From contig JADFWI010000313.1 in NCBI GenBank assembly GCA_015222985.1, forward strand, positions 1 to 12,908: 12,908 nucleotides of DNA, given 5' to 3'. This DNA comes from Pseudomonadota bacterium (GTDB lineage: Bacteria > Desulfobacterota > Desulfobacteria > Desulfobacterales > C00003060). This document shows, piece by piece, positions 7,075-12,908 of the stretch (position 1 is the stretch's first letter; the number at the start of each line of letters is the position of its first letter). The translations under genes and the position numbers were made by a program. Under the pieces are notes generated by a model. It saw only the letters and a program-made list of their open reading frames with translations. It had not been told where the DNA came from and ran no database searches.

Positions 7075-7150
7075 GGGGCTGTAGCTCAGCTGGGAGAGCG
7101 CATGACTGGCAGTCATGAGGTCAGGGGTTCGATCCCCCTCAGCTCCACCA
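7075..7150 (+). tRNA. tRNA-Ala (anticodon GGC), CCA encoded
   Basis: All four arms fold. The acceptor stem is GGGGCTG/CAGCTCC with one G-T pair, the D stem GCTC/GAGC and the anticodon stem CATGA/TCATG. The anticodon loop CTGGCAG gives anticodon GGC, reading Ala GCC codons. The T arm is AGGGG-TTCGATC-CCCCT. The CCA end (7148-7150) is encoded. The length is 76 nt. It is monocistronic, between its own promoter and a terminator, and has no visible integrated element downstream. Confidence 0.97.
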
Positions 7151-7164
7151 AGTTGTTATGAGAT

Positions 7165-7192
7165 GGGTTGGCCATTTCGGTTGACCCTTTTT
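7165..7192 (+). terminator. Rho-independent terminator after tRNA-Ala
   Basis: GGGTTGGCC (7165-7173) and GGTTGACCC (7179-7187) form a 9-bp stem, allowing G-T pairs, with loop ATTTC, followed by TTTTT (7188-7192). It lies 14 bp behind the tRNA CCA end. Confidence 0.75.
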
Positions 7193-7236
7193 GTTGGAAT
7201 CATGATAATCTTGTGCCAAGCAGGGAGGGTCTTATC

Positions 7237-7494
7237 ATGGGAACGCAAGTTGAAGCGGACAGAATAGTCAGACCTGCAGCAATTACGGTGAGAACAGTAG
7301 AAGGCAGTGTCATACAAGGCAAGGTAAATCTAGGTTCAGAACGACGGGTTTCAGACATATTTACTGGATCAGATAAGCCTTTTGTTGTTCTATTTGATGC
7401 TGCATACTCTGGAGGCTCTGGAAAGGTCTTCATTATCAACAAGGCCCACATTGTCTGGATTGAACCAGAAGATGAACAACTGGCAGCCGGATAA
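7237..7494 (+). CDS. Small beta-rich hypothetical protein (possible LSm-like/DUF6812-type barrel)
   Basis: This 85-residue protein has no confident functional assignment. Its pattern of alternating hydrophobic residues and turns (ITVRTVEGSVIQGKVNL, RRVSDIFTGSDKPFVVLFDA, KVFIINKAHIVWIEPED) suggests a small five-strand beta barrel. The R-x-SD-x-F...PF-x-x-L and FIN-K-x-x-I-x-W wording resembles small proteins of unknown function seen beside signalling and motility genes; that link is from memory and tentative. There are no cysteines, signal peptide or membrane segment. The start is ATG 7237, with a strong GGGAGGG (7223-7229) seven bases before it. An in-frame ATG at 7168 lies within the tRNA terminator hairpin and is rejected. 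It follows the tRNA and precedes a separately promoted usp gene. Confidence 0.7.
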   Translation: MGTQVEADRIVRPAAITVRTVEGSVIQGKVNLGSERRVSDIFTGSDKPFVVLFDAAYSGGSGKVFIINKAHIVWIEPEDEQLAAG

Positions 7495-7651
7495 ATGGAA
7501 TCAACGTGAAGCAGAACGAGGACACGTAATTCTCCTCTCCTTTAGCTCCCCAAACCATACCTTTTCCCACCATTTTGGTGACCGTACAGCCACAACCCTT
7601 TGAGGAATTGCAAGGGGGCGCCACAACTGTTGAGATTTGCATGTTTTGCCC

Positions 7652-7679
7652 TTGACACAAAGAGCCTTATGTTGATAAA
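7652..7679 (+). promoter_or_regulatory. Sigma-70 promoter for the usp gene
   Basis: A perfect TTGACA (7652-7657) is spaced 16 bp from GATAAA (7674-7679). The predicted start near 7686 leaves a leader of about 55 bases before ATG 7742. Confidence 0.55.
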
Positions 7680-7711
7680 GGATCATTAATAGAAATCGAG
7701 GCACTTTGTGT
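7655..7711. promoter_or_regulatory. Inverted repeat spanning the usp promoter
   Basis: ACACAAAGAGCC (7655-7666) and GGCACTTTGTGT (7700-7711) are inverted copies matching at 11 of 12 positions, separated by 33 bp. The left arm overlaps the -35 box, and the right arm lies in the predicted 5' leader. This layout would suit an operator pair or DNA loop better than an RNA hairpin, since the left arm precedes the predicted transcription start. No regulator can be named. Confidence 0.4.
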
Positions 7712-7741
7712 GACAGAAGGCTTTATGAAAGGAGAGGACAA

Positions 7742-8215
7742 ATGGCAAAAAAAATTCTAGTTGCAGTCGATGAATCCAAGAATTCCATGAAGGCAGTTAA
7801 CTACGTGGCTAAAAGCATGAATCCAACCGCCTTGGTTACGCTATTTAGTGTCATACCAGATTCCACCGCAGCCTGCGGGCTGGACAGCCCCTCCCTTACG
7901 CCACTATTTAAGGAAAACAGGCAAACATTTTGTGCCCTAGAGGACACCAAGAAAGAGAGCGTTAAAGCCTTTATGGGAAAGGCCAAGCAGGGTCTCGTAA
8001 GGTCAGGTTTTGCTTCCAAGAATGTGACCGTCAAGATCAGGAAAAAGAAGGTAGGCCTGGCAAGAGATATATTAAGAGAGGCCCAGCACGGGAAATATGA
8101 TACGCTTGTTATTGGAAGACGGGGACTGTCGGGTATTAAGGAGTTTTTCTTTGGAAGTGTTTCCAACAAGGTTGTCCAGCTTGCGAAAAAAGTGTCCGTT
8201 ATTGTCGTGGACTGA
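7742..8215 (+). CDS. Universal stress protein (UspA family, ATP-binding type)
   Basis: The 157-residue protein has the Usp alpha/beta fold signature. It starts with KKILVAVDESKNSMKAVNYV, whose aspartate contacts the nucleotide, and ends with VIGRRGLSGIKEFFFGSVSNKVVQLAKKVSVIVVD. The GxxGx9GS pattern is the ATP-binding Usp motif, so this is likely a nucleotide-binding UspA/UspFG-like stress protein acting as a cytoplasmic dimer. A lysine-rich stretch (KIRKKKVG) lies before the last third. The start is ATG 7742 with GGAGAGG (7731-7737) five bases upstream. A TTG at 7706 would extend it by 12 residues but lacks a ribosome site and is rejected. It has its own promoter with an inverted repeat across it, so it is probably independently regulated. 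It converges on the receiver-NrtA gene, with 68 bp between them and no clear terminator. Confidence 0.9.
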   Translation: MAKKILVAVDESKNSMKAVNYVAKSMNPTALVTLFSVIPDSTAACGLDSPSLTPLFKENRQTFCALEDTKKESVKAFMGKAKQGLVRSGFASKNVTVKIRKKKVGLARDILREAQHGKYDTLVIGRRGLSGIKEFFFGSVSNKVVQLAKKVSVIVVD

Positions 8216-8283
8216 GCGAGTACTCTATTTCGATAACCCGTGCCCGTGCTATCCGCAACTGACTCAGGCCGGACTACTGAGAT

Positions 8284-9657
8284 CTATTTGCACGCTGCAT
8301 CGGCAAATTTTAGATCAACGAACCTTTCGACGTCAATCAAAACGCCTATGTCCATTTGATCGTGCATATATCGTTGCATCTTGTCAAGGTCCTCAAGCAC
8401 CGGGTATAGGTCATTCATTGTAATCCCTTGAGTTGCGTTAAGGACGTTATCCAGAACGGATGTGGTCAAGCCCAATTCTTTTTTGGGATCCAAGAAAGCA
8501 ACAGCAATTTCAGCAGCCTTTTTTTTGTTTTGCTCGATAAACTTCCCAGCCTGAACAAGCAAAGAGGTAAACTCATACACGGCATCGGGATATTCTGAAA
8601 TAAACTCATCCCGCATGGCAACGACGCAGCAGGGATGGTTATCCCAGAGCGATGCAGAGAGGAACTGAAACTCTGCAATCCCCTTTGCAATAGCATTCGA
8701 ACCGATCGGTTCGGCCACGATAAAGCCTGCGATTTCTTCATTCTCCTTCATTATACCGGCCATCTTTACTGGCGGCACGACTTCAAAACGGACATTAATA
8801 GCCTTCTTTCCAGGGACTCCCGGCTTCAGACCCAAGTCGGTCAAGAATTTGTGTGCCAACATATTATGGACAGACATCTTATGGGGGATGTCTATTACCT
8901 TATATTTGAAGAAGTCTTTCAGTGATTCATAATTATTGATTTCATCCTTGTTTGAACGCACAAAAATGCTGCCGTTTTTGTGCGCCAGCAGTACTAGTTT
9001 TATGGGTGCATCAAATCCAAAGAGGTCCATTGCAATAGGGGCCAGAATAAAAGCGGCATCAACGTTTCCCTTTTCCAGAGATTCTTGAATCGGGTTCCAG
9101 CCGGGCATGCATAGAGTCTCCAGGTCAAAATATTTGGGACTAACCTCTCCTGTTTGTATTTGATGCTTTAGAACTCCGAGCGCAAGGTGATCGGTAATCT
9201 GAATATGCCCCACTCTCATTTGAACCTTCCCTTGAATCAACCTTGGCTCGCGCTTTTCTTCCGCGACCTTGTCTTTTAGGCCAAGAGTCTCATCGATTTT
9301 TGCCTTGAGTTCTTCAGTGTCAAAGGGCTTTGCAATATGGTTATTTGCCCCCTCCTTTTTGCCACGCTCTTGTTGAGACTTATCGCCCTGTGCTGTTGCC
9401 AGTATGAAAGGGATGTTCTCACATTTCTCATTATGACGGACCCATTTCAGAAAGTCCAACCCGTCCTTGTTCGGCATATTCCAGTCGCTGATTATCAGAT
9501 CTATATTATGCTCTTGAAGCTTCTCTATTCCATCAATGCCATCTACAGCGGAAACGATGTTATCAAAACCAATTTTGTTTAGCATCTGTTTGAACATTGC
9601 CCGCATGGTTCCGGAATCGTCTACAACCAGGATTGTCATTTTCTTATCAAGTGACAT
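8284..9657 (-). CDS. CheY-like receiver fused to a NrtA/NasS-like ligand-binding domain
   Basis: The 457-residue protein joins two modules. Residues 7-126 form a CheY-like receiver: acidic pair D13/D14, phosphoacceptor D58 in SDWNMP, T88 and K110 in AKPF. After a charged linker (127-145), residues 146-457 resemble the substrate-binding protein family of nitrate/sulfonate/bicarbonate transporters (NrtA, CmpA, NasS). Shared wording includes MPGWNPIQESLEKGNVDAAFILAPIAMDLF (184-213), VVPPVKMAGIMKENEEIAGFIVAEPIGSNAIAKGI (293-327) and LWDNHPCCVVAMRDEF (337-352). There is no signal peptide and the N-terminus is a receiver, so the binding domain must be cytoplasmic, as in the NasS nitrate sensor. No DNA-binding or enzymatic output domain is present; it may act by protein contact. 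The ligand is unknown. ATG 9657 is set by AAGGAG (9665-9670) seven bases upstream. A near-consensus sigma-54 site precedes it. No histidine kinase lies in the window. Confidence 0.85.
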   Translation of the reverse strand: MSLDKKMTILVVDDSGTMRAMFKQMLNKIGFDNIVSAVDGIDGIEKLQEHNIDLIISDWNMPNKDGLDFLKWVRHNEKCENIPFILATAQGDKSQQERGKKEGANNHIAKPFDTEELKAKIDETLGLKDKVAEEKREPRLIQGKVQMRVGHIQITDHLALGVLKHQIQTGEVSPKYFDLETLCMPGWNPIQESLEKGNVDAAFILAPIAMDLFGFDAPIKLVLLAHKNGSIFVRSNKDEINNYESLKDFFKYKVIDIPHKMSVHNMLAHKFLTDLGLKPGVPGKKAINVRFEVVPPVKMAGIMKENEEIAGFIVAEPIGSNAIAKGIAEFQFLSASLWDNHPCCVVAMRDEFISEYPDAVYEFTSLLVQAGKFIEQNKKKAAEIAVAFLDPKKELGLTTSVLDNVLNATQGITMNDLYPVLEDLDKMQRYMHDQMDIGVLIDVERFVDLKFADAACK

Positions 9658-9727
9658 TTTCGTGCTCCTTGTTCTTGAGAAAAAGTGAACGAAATGTTGT
9701 CATCAAGGTCTACCGGCTGTCTATTCG

Positions 9728-9744
9728 TGCAAGTATCCTGCCAA
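9728..9744 (-). promoter_or_regulatory. Sigma-54 (-24/-12) promoter for the receiver-NrtA gene
   Basis: Reading the minus strand from 9744, TTGGCAGGATACTTGCA matches the sigma-54 consensus YTGGCACGN4TTGCW at every conserved position except one (G for C after TGGCA). The invariant GG (9742-9741) and GC (9730-9729) have the exact required spacing. A start near 9718 leaves a leader of about 60 bases before ATG 9657. Such promoters need an enhancer-binding ATPase, often linked to nitrogen control or two-component signalling. Confidence 0.6.
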
Positions 9745-9801
9745 TTTGATATGAGACAGGCTTTTTTGTTGAGTGCACGTAATTGCGCCGTCAGGCTCAG
9801 G

Positions 9802-9830
9802 TTGACAAGACCCTGGGGTTCATCTATCGT
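9802..9830 (+). promoter_or_regulatory. Sigma-70 promoter for livG
   Basis: A perfect TTGACA (9802-9807), a 17-bp spacer and TATCGT (9825-9830) lie 28-37 bp before the possible livG starts. The spacer contains the palindrome ACCCTGGGGT (9810-9819), a possible operator half or site. Confidence 0.5.
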
Positions 9831-9867
9831 CCCAGTGGTTGTTGAGAAGTTGCCCTAAGTGATAACT

Positions 9868-10692
9868 ATGCGTTTAACGAAAGATAATACGGCCTTATTG
9901 GAAATTGATGGGCTATGCAAAGAATTCGGTGGCCTCTTGGCCATCAACACTCTTTCCTTTGCCGTGGATTCAGGGTTGATCAAGTCAGTCATTGGTCCAA
10001 ACGGCGCTGGAAAGACCACGCTGTTTAAGATGATTACCGGTCTTCTTGATCCCACAAGGGGCGAGGTCCGGTTGAGGGGGCGGCCCATAAACGGTCTGAA
10101 TCCGTATCAGATCGCAGCTCAAGGTATTTCGAGTACATTCCAAACCGTGGAGCTTTTTGGCGAGATGACGGTGCTTGAAAATGTGATGGTAGGACGCCAC
10201 GTGAGGACTCGATCAGGGTTTTTTGCTGCTGGCTTTCGCCTCAAAAGAATGCGACAGGAGGAAGACAAGATCAGGCAAGCTGCCCTGGAGCGCCTCGAAT
10301 TCGCAGGGCTGTTTGAAAAAAAAAAGATGAAGGCAGACAACCTTCCGCTGGGCGACCAGAAGCTCCTAGAAATTGCAAGGGCTCTAGCAACCGACCCCCA
10401 GCTGCTTCTCCTGGATGAGCCGGCAGGAGGCCTTAACGATCGTGAAACGGAGTATCTGGCAGAACGAATCTGCGCCATCCGGGATCAGGGCATCACCGTG
10501 TTGCTCGTAGAACATGACATGAATCTTGTCATGAACATATCTGACGAGATCGTGGTTATTAACTACGGCCAGAAGATAGCGGAGGGCTACCCTCATGCCA
10601 TCAAGGACAACCAGGATGTCATTGATGCCTATCTGGGAGAAGCTATAGACTATTCTGACCTGAGAAGGGCTGCCGGATCAAGATTCACGTAG
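9868..10692 (+). CDS. livG: Branched-chain amino acid ABC transporter ATP-binding protein (LivG-like)
   Basis: The 274-residue ATPase matches the LivG subfamily of the hydrophobic amino acid uptake transporters. These ATPases power import by membrane partners LivH/LivM with a periplasmic binding protein. Visible motifs are Walker A GPNGAGKTT (43-51), a Q-loop in STFQTVELFGEMTVLENVMVG, the signature LPLGDQKLLEIARAL (159 onward; LPLGD replaces the usual LSYGQ), Walker B LLLLDEPAGGLN with D183/E184, and the H-loop VEHDM with H216. ATG 9868 has AAGTGA (9857-9862) as a modest ribosome site; GTG 9859 is an in-frame alternative. The binding protein, both permeases and LivF are absent around it: upstream is a divergent sensor gene, downstream iorA. 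It therefore looks like an orphan or relocated subunit, or a LivG-like ATPase serving permeases elsewhere. Confidence 0.88.
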   Translation: MRLTKDNTALLEIDGLCKEFGGLLAINTLSFAVDSGLIKSVIGPNGAGKTTLFKMITGLLDPTRGEVRLRGRPINGLNPYQIAAQGISSTFQTVELFGEMTVLENVMVGRHVRTRSGFFAAGFRLKRMRQEEDKIRQAALERLEFAGLFEKKKMKADNLPLGDQKLLEIARALATDPQLLLLDEPAGGLNDRETEYLAERICAIRDQGITVLLVEHDMNLVMNISDEIVVINYGQKIAEGYPHAIKDNQDVIDAYLGEAIDYSDLRRAAGSRFT

Positions 10693-10695
10693 TAG

Positions 10696-10719
10696 TATTG
10701 GAGTACTGGAGCGAGGGAG
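10696..10719 (+). repeat. Three imperfect tandem 8-mers after livG
   Basis: TATTGGAG, TACTGGAG and CGAGGGAG follow each other directly (10696-10719) just behind the livG stop. A small inverted repeat, AACC/GGTT around CGTGAAC, lies slightly further on (near 10728-10742). No T-run follows, so a terminator is not supported. The 149-bp gap has no other recognisable element except the iorA ribosome site. Confidence 0.35.
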
Positions 10720-10841
10720 CAATGGTTAACCCGTGAACGGTTACTCGATTTGTAAGCCTAGATTTTCAACAGGACTTTTGGTAAGAAAGTAATATAGTTA
10801 CTCTGGATTTTGATTATTTCGTATGAATATGGAGGGTACTT

Positions 10842-12719
10842 ATGCATCCCCTGTTGACTGAAGAGACAGGCAAGAAACTTCTACTTTTGGGAAATGAGGC
10901 CATTGTTAGAGGTGCTCTTGAGGCTGGCCTGGGCTTTGCCACGACCTATCCGGGCACACCGTCATCTGAGATAGGAGACAACTTTTTTCGCATAGCTGCC
11001 GAATCAGAGTTTTACTTTGAGTATTCTACCAATGAAAAGGTGGCCCTGGAGACGGCTGCAGGCGCTGCTGTGTCCGGCGTGCGGACAATGTGCAGTATGA
11101 AACACGTGGGCCTTAATGTGGCTGCCGATCCATTGATGACATTGGCCTATGTTGGTGTGCGGGGAGGCATGGTTATCGTTACGGCCGACGACCCGTCGAT
11201 GTTTTCAAGCCAGAACGAGCAGGATAGTCGGATCTACGGCAGATTGTCCAGCCTGCCGATGCTGGAACCCGCATCCGCCCAAGAGGCCAAAGAGATGACC
11301 AAGGCGGCCTTTGAAATTTCAGAAGCCCTTGAGCTCCCAGTGCTGCTTCGGACCACCACACGGTTGAGCCATTATCGCGGCATTGTCACAACGGCCCCAC
11401 TGAGGCCCCCGAAGACCAAAGGTGCTTTTGAGAAGAACAGTGCTCGATTTGTCACTGTACCGGCAAATGCCAGGGTCCGCCACAAGGTGCTTCTTGATCA
11501 GGCGGAAAAGGCTCGGGACATGGCCTGCCAATCGACTTTTAATACAGTGACCGGCGAAGGCTCGTGGGGCATTGCCACAAGCGGAATGGCCTATAACTAC
11601 GTGGCTGATGCCATCAAAGATCTTGGGATTGAGGACAAGGTCAGGGTGCTGAAGCTCGGTTTCACATACCCATTTCCTGAAAAGCTCGCACTAGACTTTA
11701 TCAAATCGGTGGAAAAGATCCTCGTTGTGGAGGAACTGGAGCCTCTGTTAGAGGATAGTCTTAGGGTTACAGCCCAGACCAACGGTCTTGTCACACCTAT
11801 TGCCGGAAAAAGGCCAGATCTCTTTTCACGTCTATATGAATACAACCCCGGCATGGTGCGTGAGGTCATAGCGAGGTTTTTTGGCGTTCACTATACCCTG
11901 CCAGAACCCGTCGATGTAGAGAAGAACCCGGAGGCCATTCAGGTTCCTATGCGGCCCCCAAACCTGTGTGCGGGTTGTCCCCATCGGGCAGCCTATTATG
12001 CAGTCAACAGCGTGCTGAAAGAGACCAAGACCGAAGCCATCTTTCCCACAGATATCGGGTGTTACACCCTGGGAATTCTGCCCCCCTTGCAGACAGCGGA
12101 CTTTCTTATTTGCATGGGGTCCAGTGTCACTTCAGCGGCCGGCATCTCCAGAGTAACAGGCAAGAAGGTGATTGCGTTTATCGGCGATTCAACGTTTTTT
12201 CACTCGGGTATCACAGGGCTGATCAATGCCGTGCACAACCAACACAACTTCATTCTTGTCGTCCTCGACAATGGCACAACAGCCATGACCGGCCACCAAC
12301 CTCATCCTGGCGCGGATATCACGCTGCCCGGATGGGACAAGCCCTGTATTTCCATTGAGGCCATTGTCAGGGCCTGTGGCGTTGAGCAGGTGGCAGTAGT
12401 CAATCCGAACAACCTGTCCAAGACCAAGAAGGCGATCCAGGAGGCCCTGGAGTCAAACCAGCTTTCCGTCATTGTAGCCAAGGCCCCGTGTCCTCTATAC
12501 GAGAGGCGGGTCCTTGGCAAGAAATCAAAACGGGCGTTCGTGGTAGGTCCTGAGTGCAATACGGAGTGCACGGAATGCATTGACACTTTCGGGTGTCCTG
12601 CCCTTTACAAGAATCCGGCTCCTGATGCAAAGACAACCATGATCATTGACGAACAGCTTTGTATCGGTTGCGGGGTATGTATCCAGTTTTGCAAGAAGAT
12701 CAGGCCAAAAAAGATTTAG
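10842..12719 (+). CDS. iorA: Indolepyruvate:ferredoxin oxidoreductase alpha subunit
   Basis: IorA with IorB converts aryl-2-oxo acids (indolepyruvate, phenylpyruvate) plus CoA to aryl-acetyl-CoA and CO2 while reducing ferredoxin. This step belongs to aromatic amino acid breakdown in anaerobes. The 625-residue length fits the family. Residues about 10-190 are the pyrimidine-binding domain (FATTYPGTPSSEIGDNF, STNEKVALETAAGAA). The C-terminal half holds CAGCPHRAAYY and the thiamine diphosphate/Mg motif from GDS (448-450) to N477 in VLDNGTTAMTG. The end carries two iron-sulfur cysteine sets: C572, C576, C579, C585-P and C607, C610, C613, C617. The first has a CX3C start rather than CX2C, and the last cysteine is followed by lysine rather than proline. 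The start is ATG 10842 with GGAGGG (10831-10836). iorB follows after 100 bp. Confidence 0.95.
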   Translation: MHPLLTEETGKKLLLLGNEAIVRGALEAGLGFATTYPGTPSSEIGDNFFRIAAESEFYFEYSTNEKVALETAAGAAVSGVRTMCSMKHVGLNVAADPLMTLAYVGVRGGMVIVTADDPSMFSSQNEQDSRIYGRLSSLPMLEPASAQEAKEMTKAAFEISEALELPVLLRTTTRLSHYRGIVTTAPLRPPKTKGAFEKNSARFVTVPANARVRHKVLLDQAEKARDMACQSTFNTVTGEGSWGIATSGMAYNYVADAIKDLGIEDKVRVLKLGFTYPFPEKLALDFIKSVEKILVVEELEPLLEDSLRVTAQTNGLVTPIAGKRPDLFSRLYEYNPGMVREVIARFFGVHYTLPEPVDVEKNPEAIQVPMRPPNLCAGCPHRAAYYAVNSVLKETKTEAIFPTDIGCYTLGILPPLQTADFLICMGSSVTSAAGISRVTGKKVIAFIGDSTFFHSGITGLINAVHNQHNFILVVLDNGTTAMTGHQPHPGADITLPGWDKPCISIEAIVRACGVEQVAVVNPNNLSKTKKAIQEALESNQLSVIVAKAPCPLYERRVLGKKSKRAFVVGPECNTECTECIDTFGCPALYKNPAPDAKTTMIIDEQLCIGCGVCIQFCKKIRPKKI

Positions 12720-12819
12720 GGCCGTGATCGGGTGTTGCGACATTGATGCCTGAGAAACACCGTTTGATTAGTTGAATTGGTTTAGTTAGATGGAAGGTTT
12801 AGTAAAAGGGAGAGATCGA

Positions 12820-12908
12820 ATGGACAATTATCGTATATGTTTCACGGGCGTTGGCGGGCAGGGAACTCTTCTGGCCACCAAGGTTATGGCCGAAGCTGCA
12901 ATTTACGC
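12820..12908 (+). CDS. iorB: Indolepyruvate:ferredoxin oxidoreductase beta subunit, 5' end only
   Basis: The window ends 29 codons into this gene. The visible N-terminus, MDNYRICFTGVGGQGTLLAT followed by KVMAEAAIY, has the GVGGQGxxxAxK start of the gamma/beta domain of 2-oxoacid:ferredoxin oxidoreductases. Following iorA, it is best read as iorB. AAGGGAGAG (12806-12814) lies five bases before ATG 12820. The 100-bp gap after iorA shows only a weak inverted repeat and no terminator, so co-transcription with iorA is expected. Confidence 0.9.
   Translation, partial: MDNYRICFTGVGGQGTLLATKVMAEAAIY

Noticed and set aside
7168..7236. Upstream ATG extending the 85-residue protein to 108 residues
   Set aside because: The ATG lies within the tRNA terminator stem, and the ATG at 7237 has a far better ribosome site.
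7706..7741. TTG start extending the universal stress protein by 12 residues
   Set aside because: The strong ribosome site GGAGAGG at 7731-7737 points to ATG 7742, and the family begins at KKILVAVD.
8097..8423. Plus-strand 108-codon open frame between usp and the receiver gene
   Set aside because: It overlaps the ends of both convergent genes out of frame and has no recognisable domain or ribosome site.
10119..10478. Minus-strand 119-codon open frame inside livG
   Set aside because: Antisense to the ABC signature and Walker B region, arginine/serine-rich shadow translation.
1..12908. CRISPR array, integrase or insertion sequence
   Set aside because: No regularly spaced direct repeats and no transposase or integrase motifs; the tRNA 3' end has no visible duplicated attachment site.

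Overview
The window looks like chromosome from an anaerobic bacterium, most likely a deltaproteobacterium (Desulfobacterota, sulfate-reducer-like). This is inferred from protein content: a short anaerobe-type ThiC family enzyme, methylmalonyl-CoA epimerase, indolepyruvate:ferredoxin oxidoreductase, a branched-chain amino acid transporter ATPase and a proteobacterial-size GyrB. No rRNA or species marker is present. Base composition varies: the dnaN area is visibly AT-rich, and the right end (iorA) is more GC-rich.

Layout. Positions 1-303 hold two palindromic repeat-like elements and a possible promoter before a ThiC/BzaF-type radical SAM enzyme (304-1587). An AT-rich gap of 259 bp leads into a compact operon dnaN-gyrB-thyA (1847-6140) with 1-bp and 0-bp spacings. 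It covers the sliding clamp, gyrase B and a divergent thymidylate synthase resembling the methanogen type. No dnaA or recF is present. A small zinc-ribbon gene (6147-6332) faces the operon convergently, and a strong plus-strand terminator lies behind it (6442-6471). The second copy of an 83-bp repeat (6530-6612, inverted relative to 199-281) sits just before the methylmalonyl-CoA epimerase gene. The promoter of a tRNA-Ala(GGC) overlaps the stop codon of that gene, and the tRNA is followed by a clear terminator. Next come a small conserved-looking hypothetical protein and a universal stress protein.

The right third is the most unusual. A minus-strand gene (8284-9657) encodes a CheY-like receiver fused to a NrtA/NasS-like ligand-binding domain, with no signal peptide. 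A near-consensus sigma-54 (-24/-12) site lies upstream of it. Divergent from it, with its own sigma-70-like promoter, is a livG-type ABC ATPase. It is followed by iorA and the start of iorB, which oxidise aryl-2-oxo acids from amino acid breakdown.

Functionally the window combines DNA replication and dTMP supply, propionate/methylmalonyl-CoA and amino acid catabolism, and a candidate one-protein cytoplasmic ligand sensor. That receiver-NrtA fusion under a probable sigma-54 promoter is the best candidate here for an undescribed signalling system.
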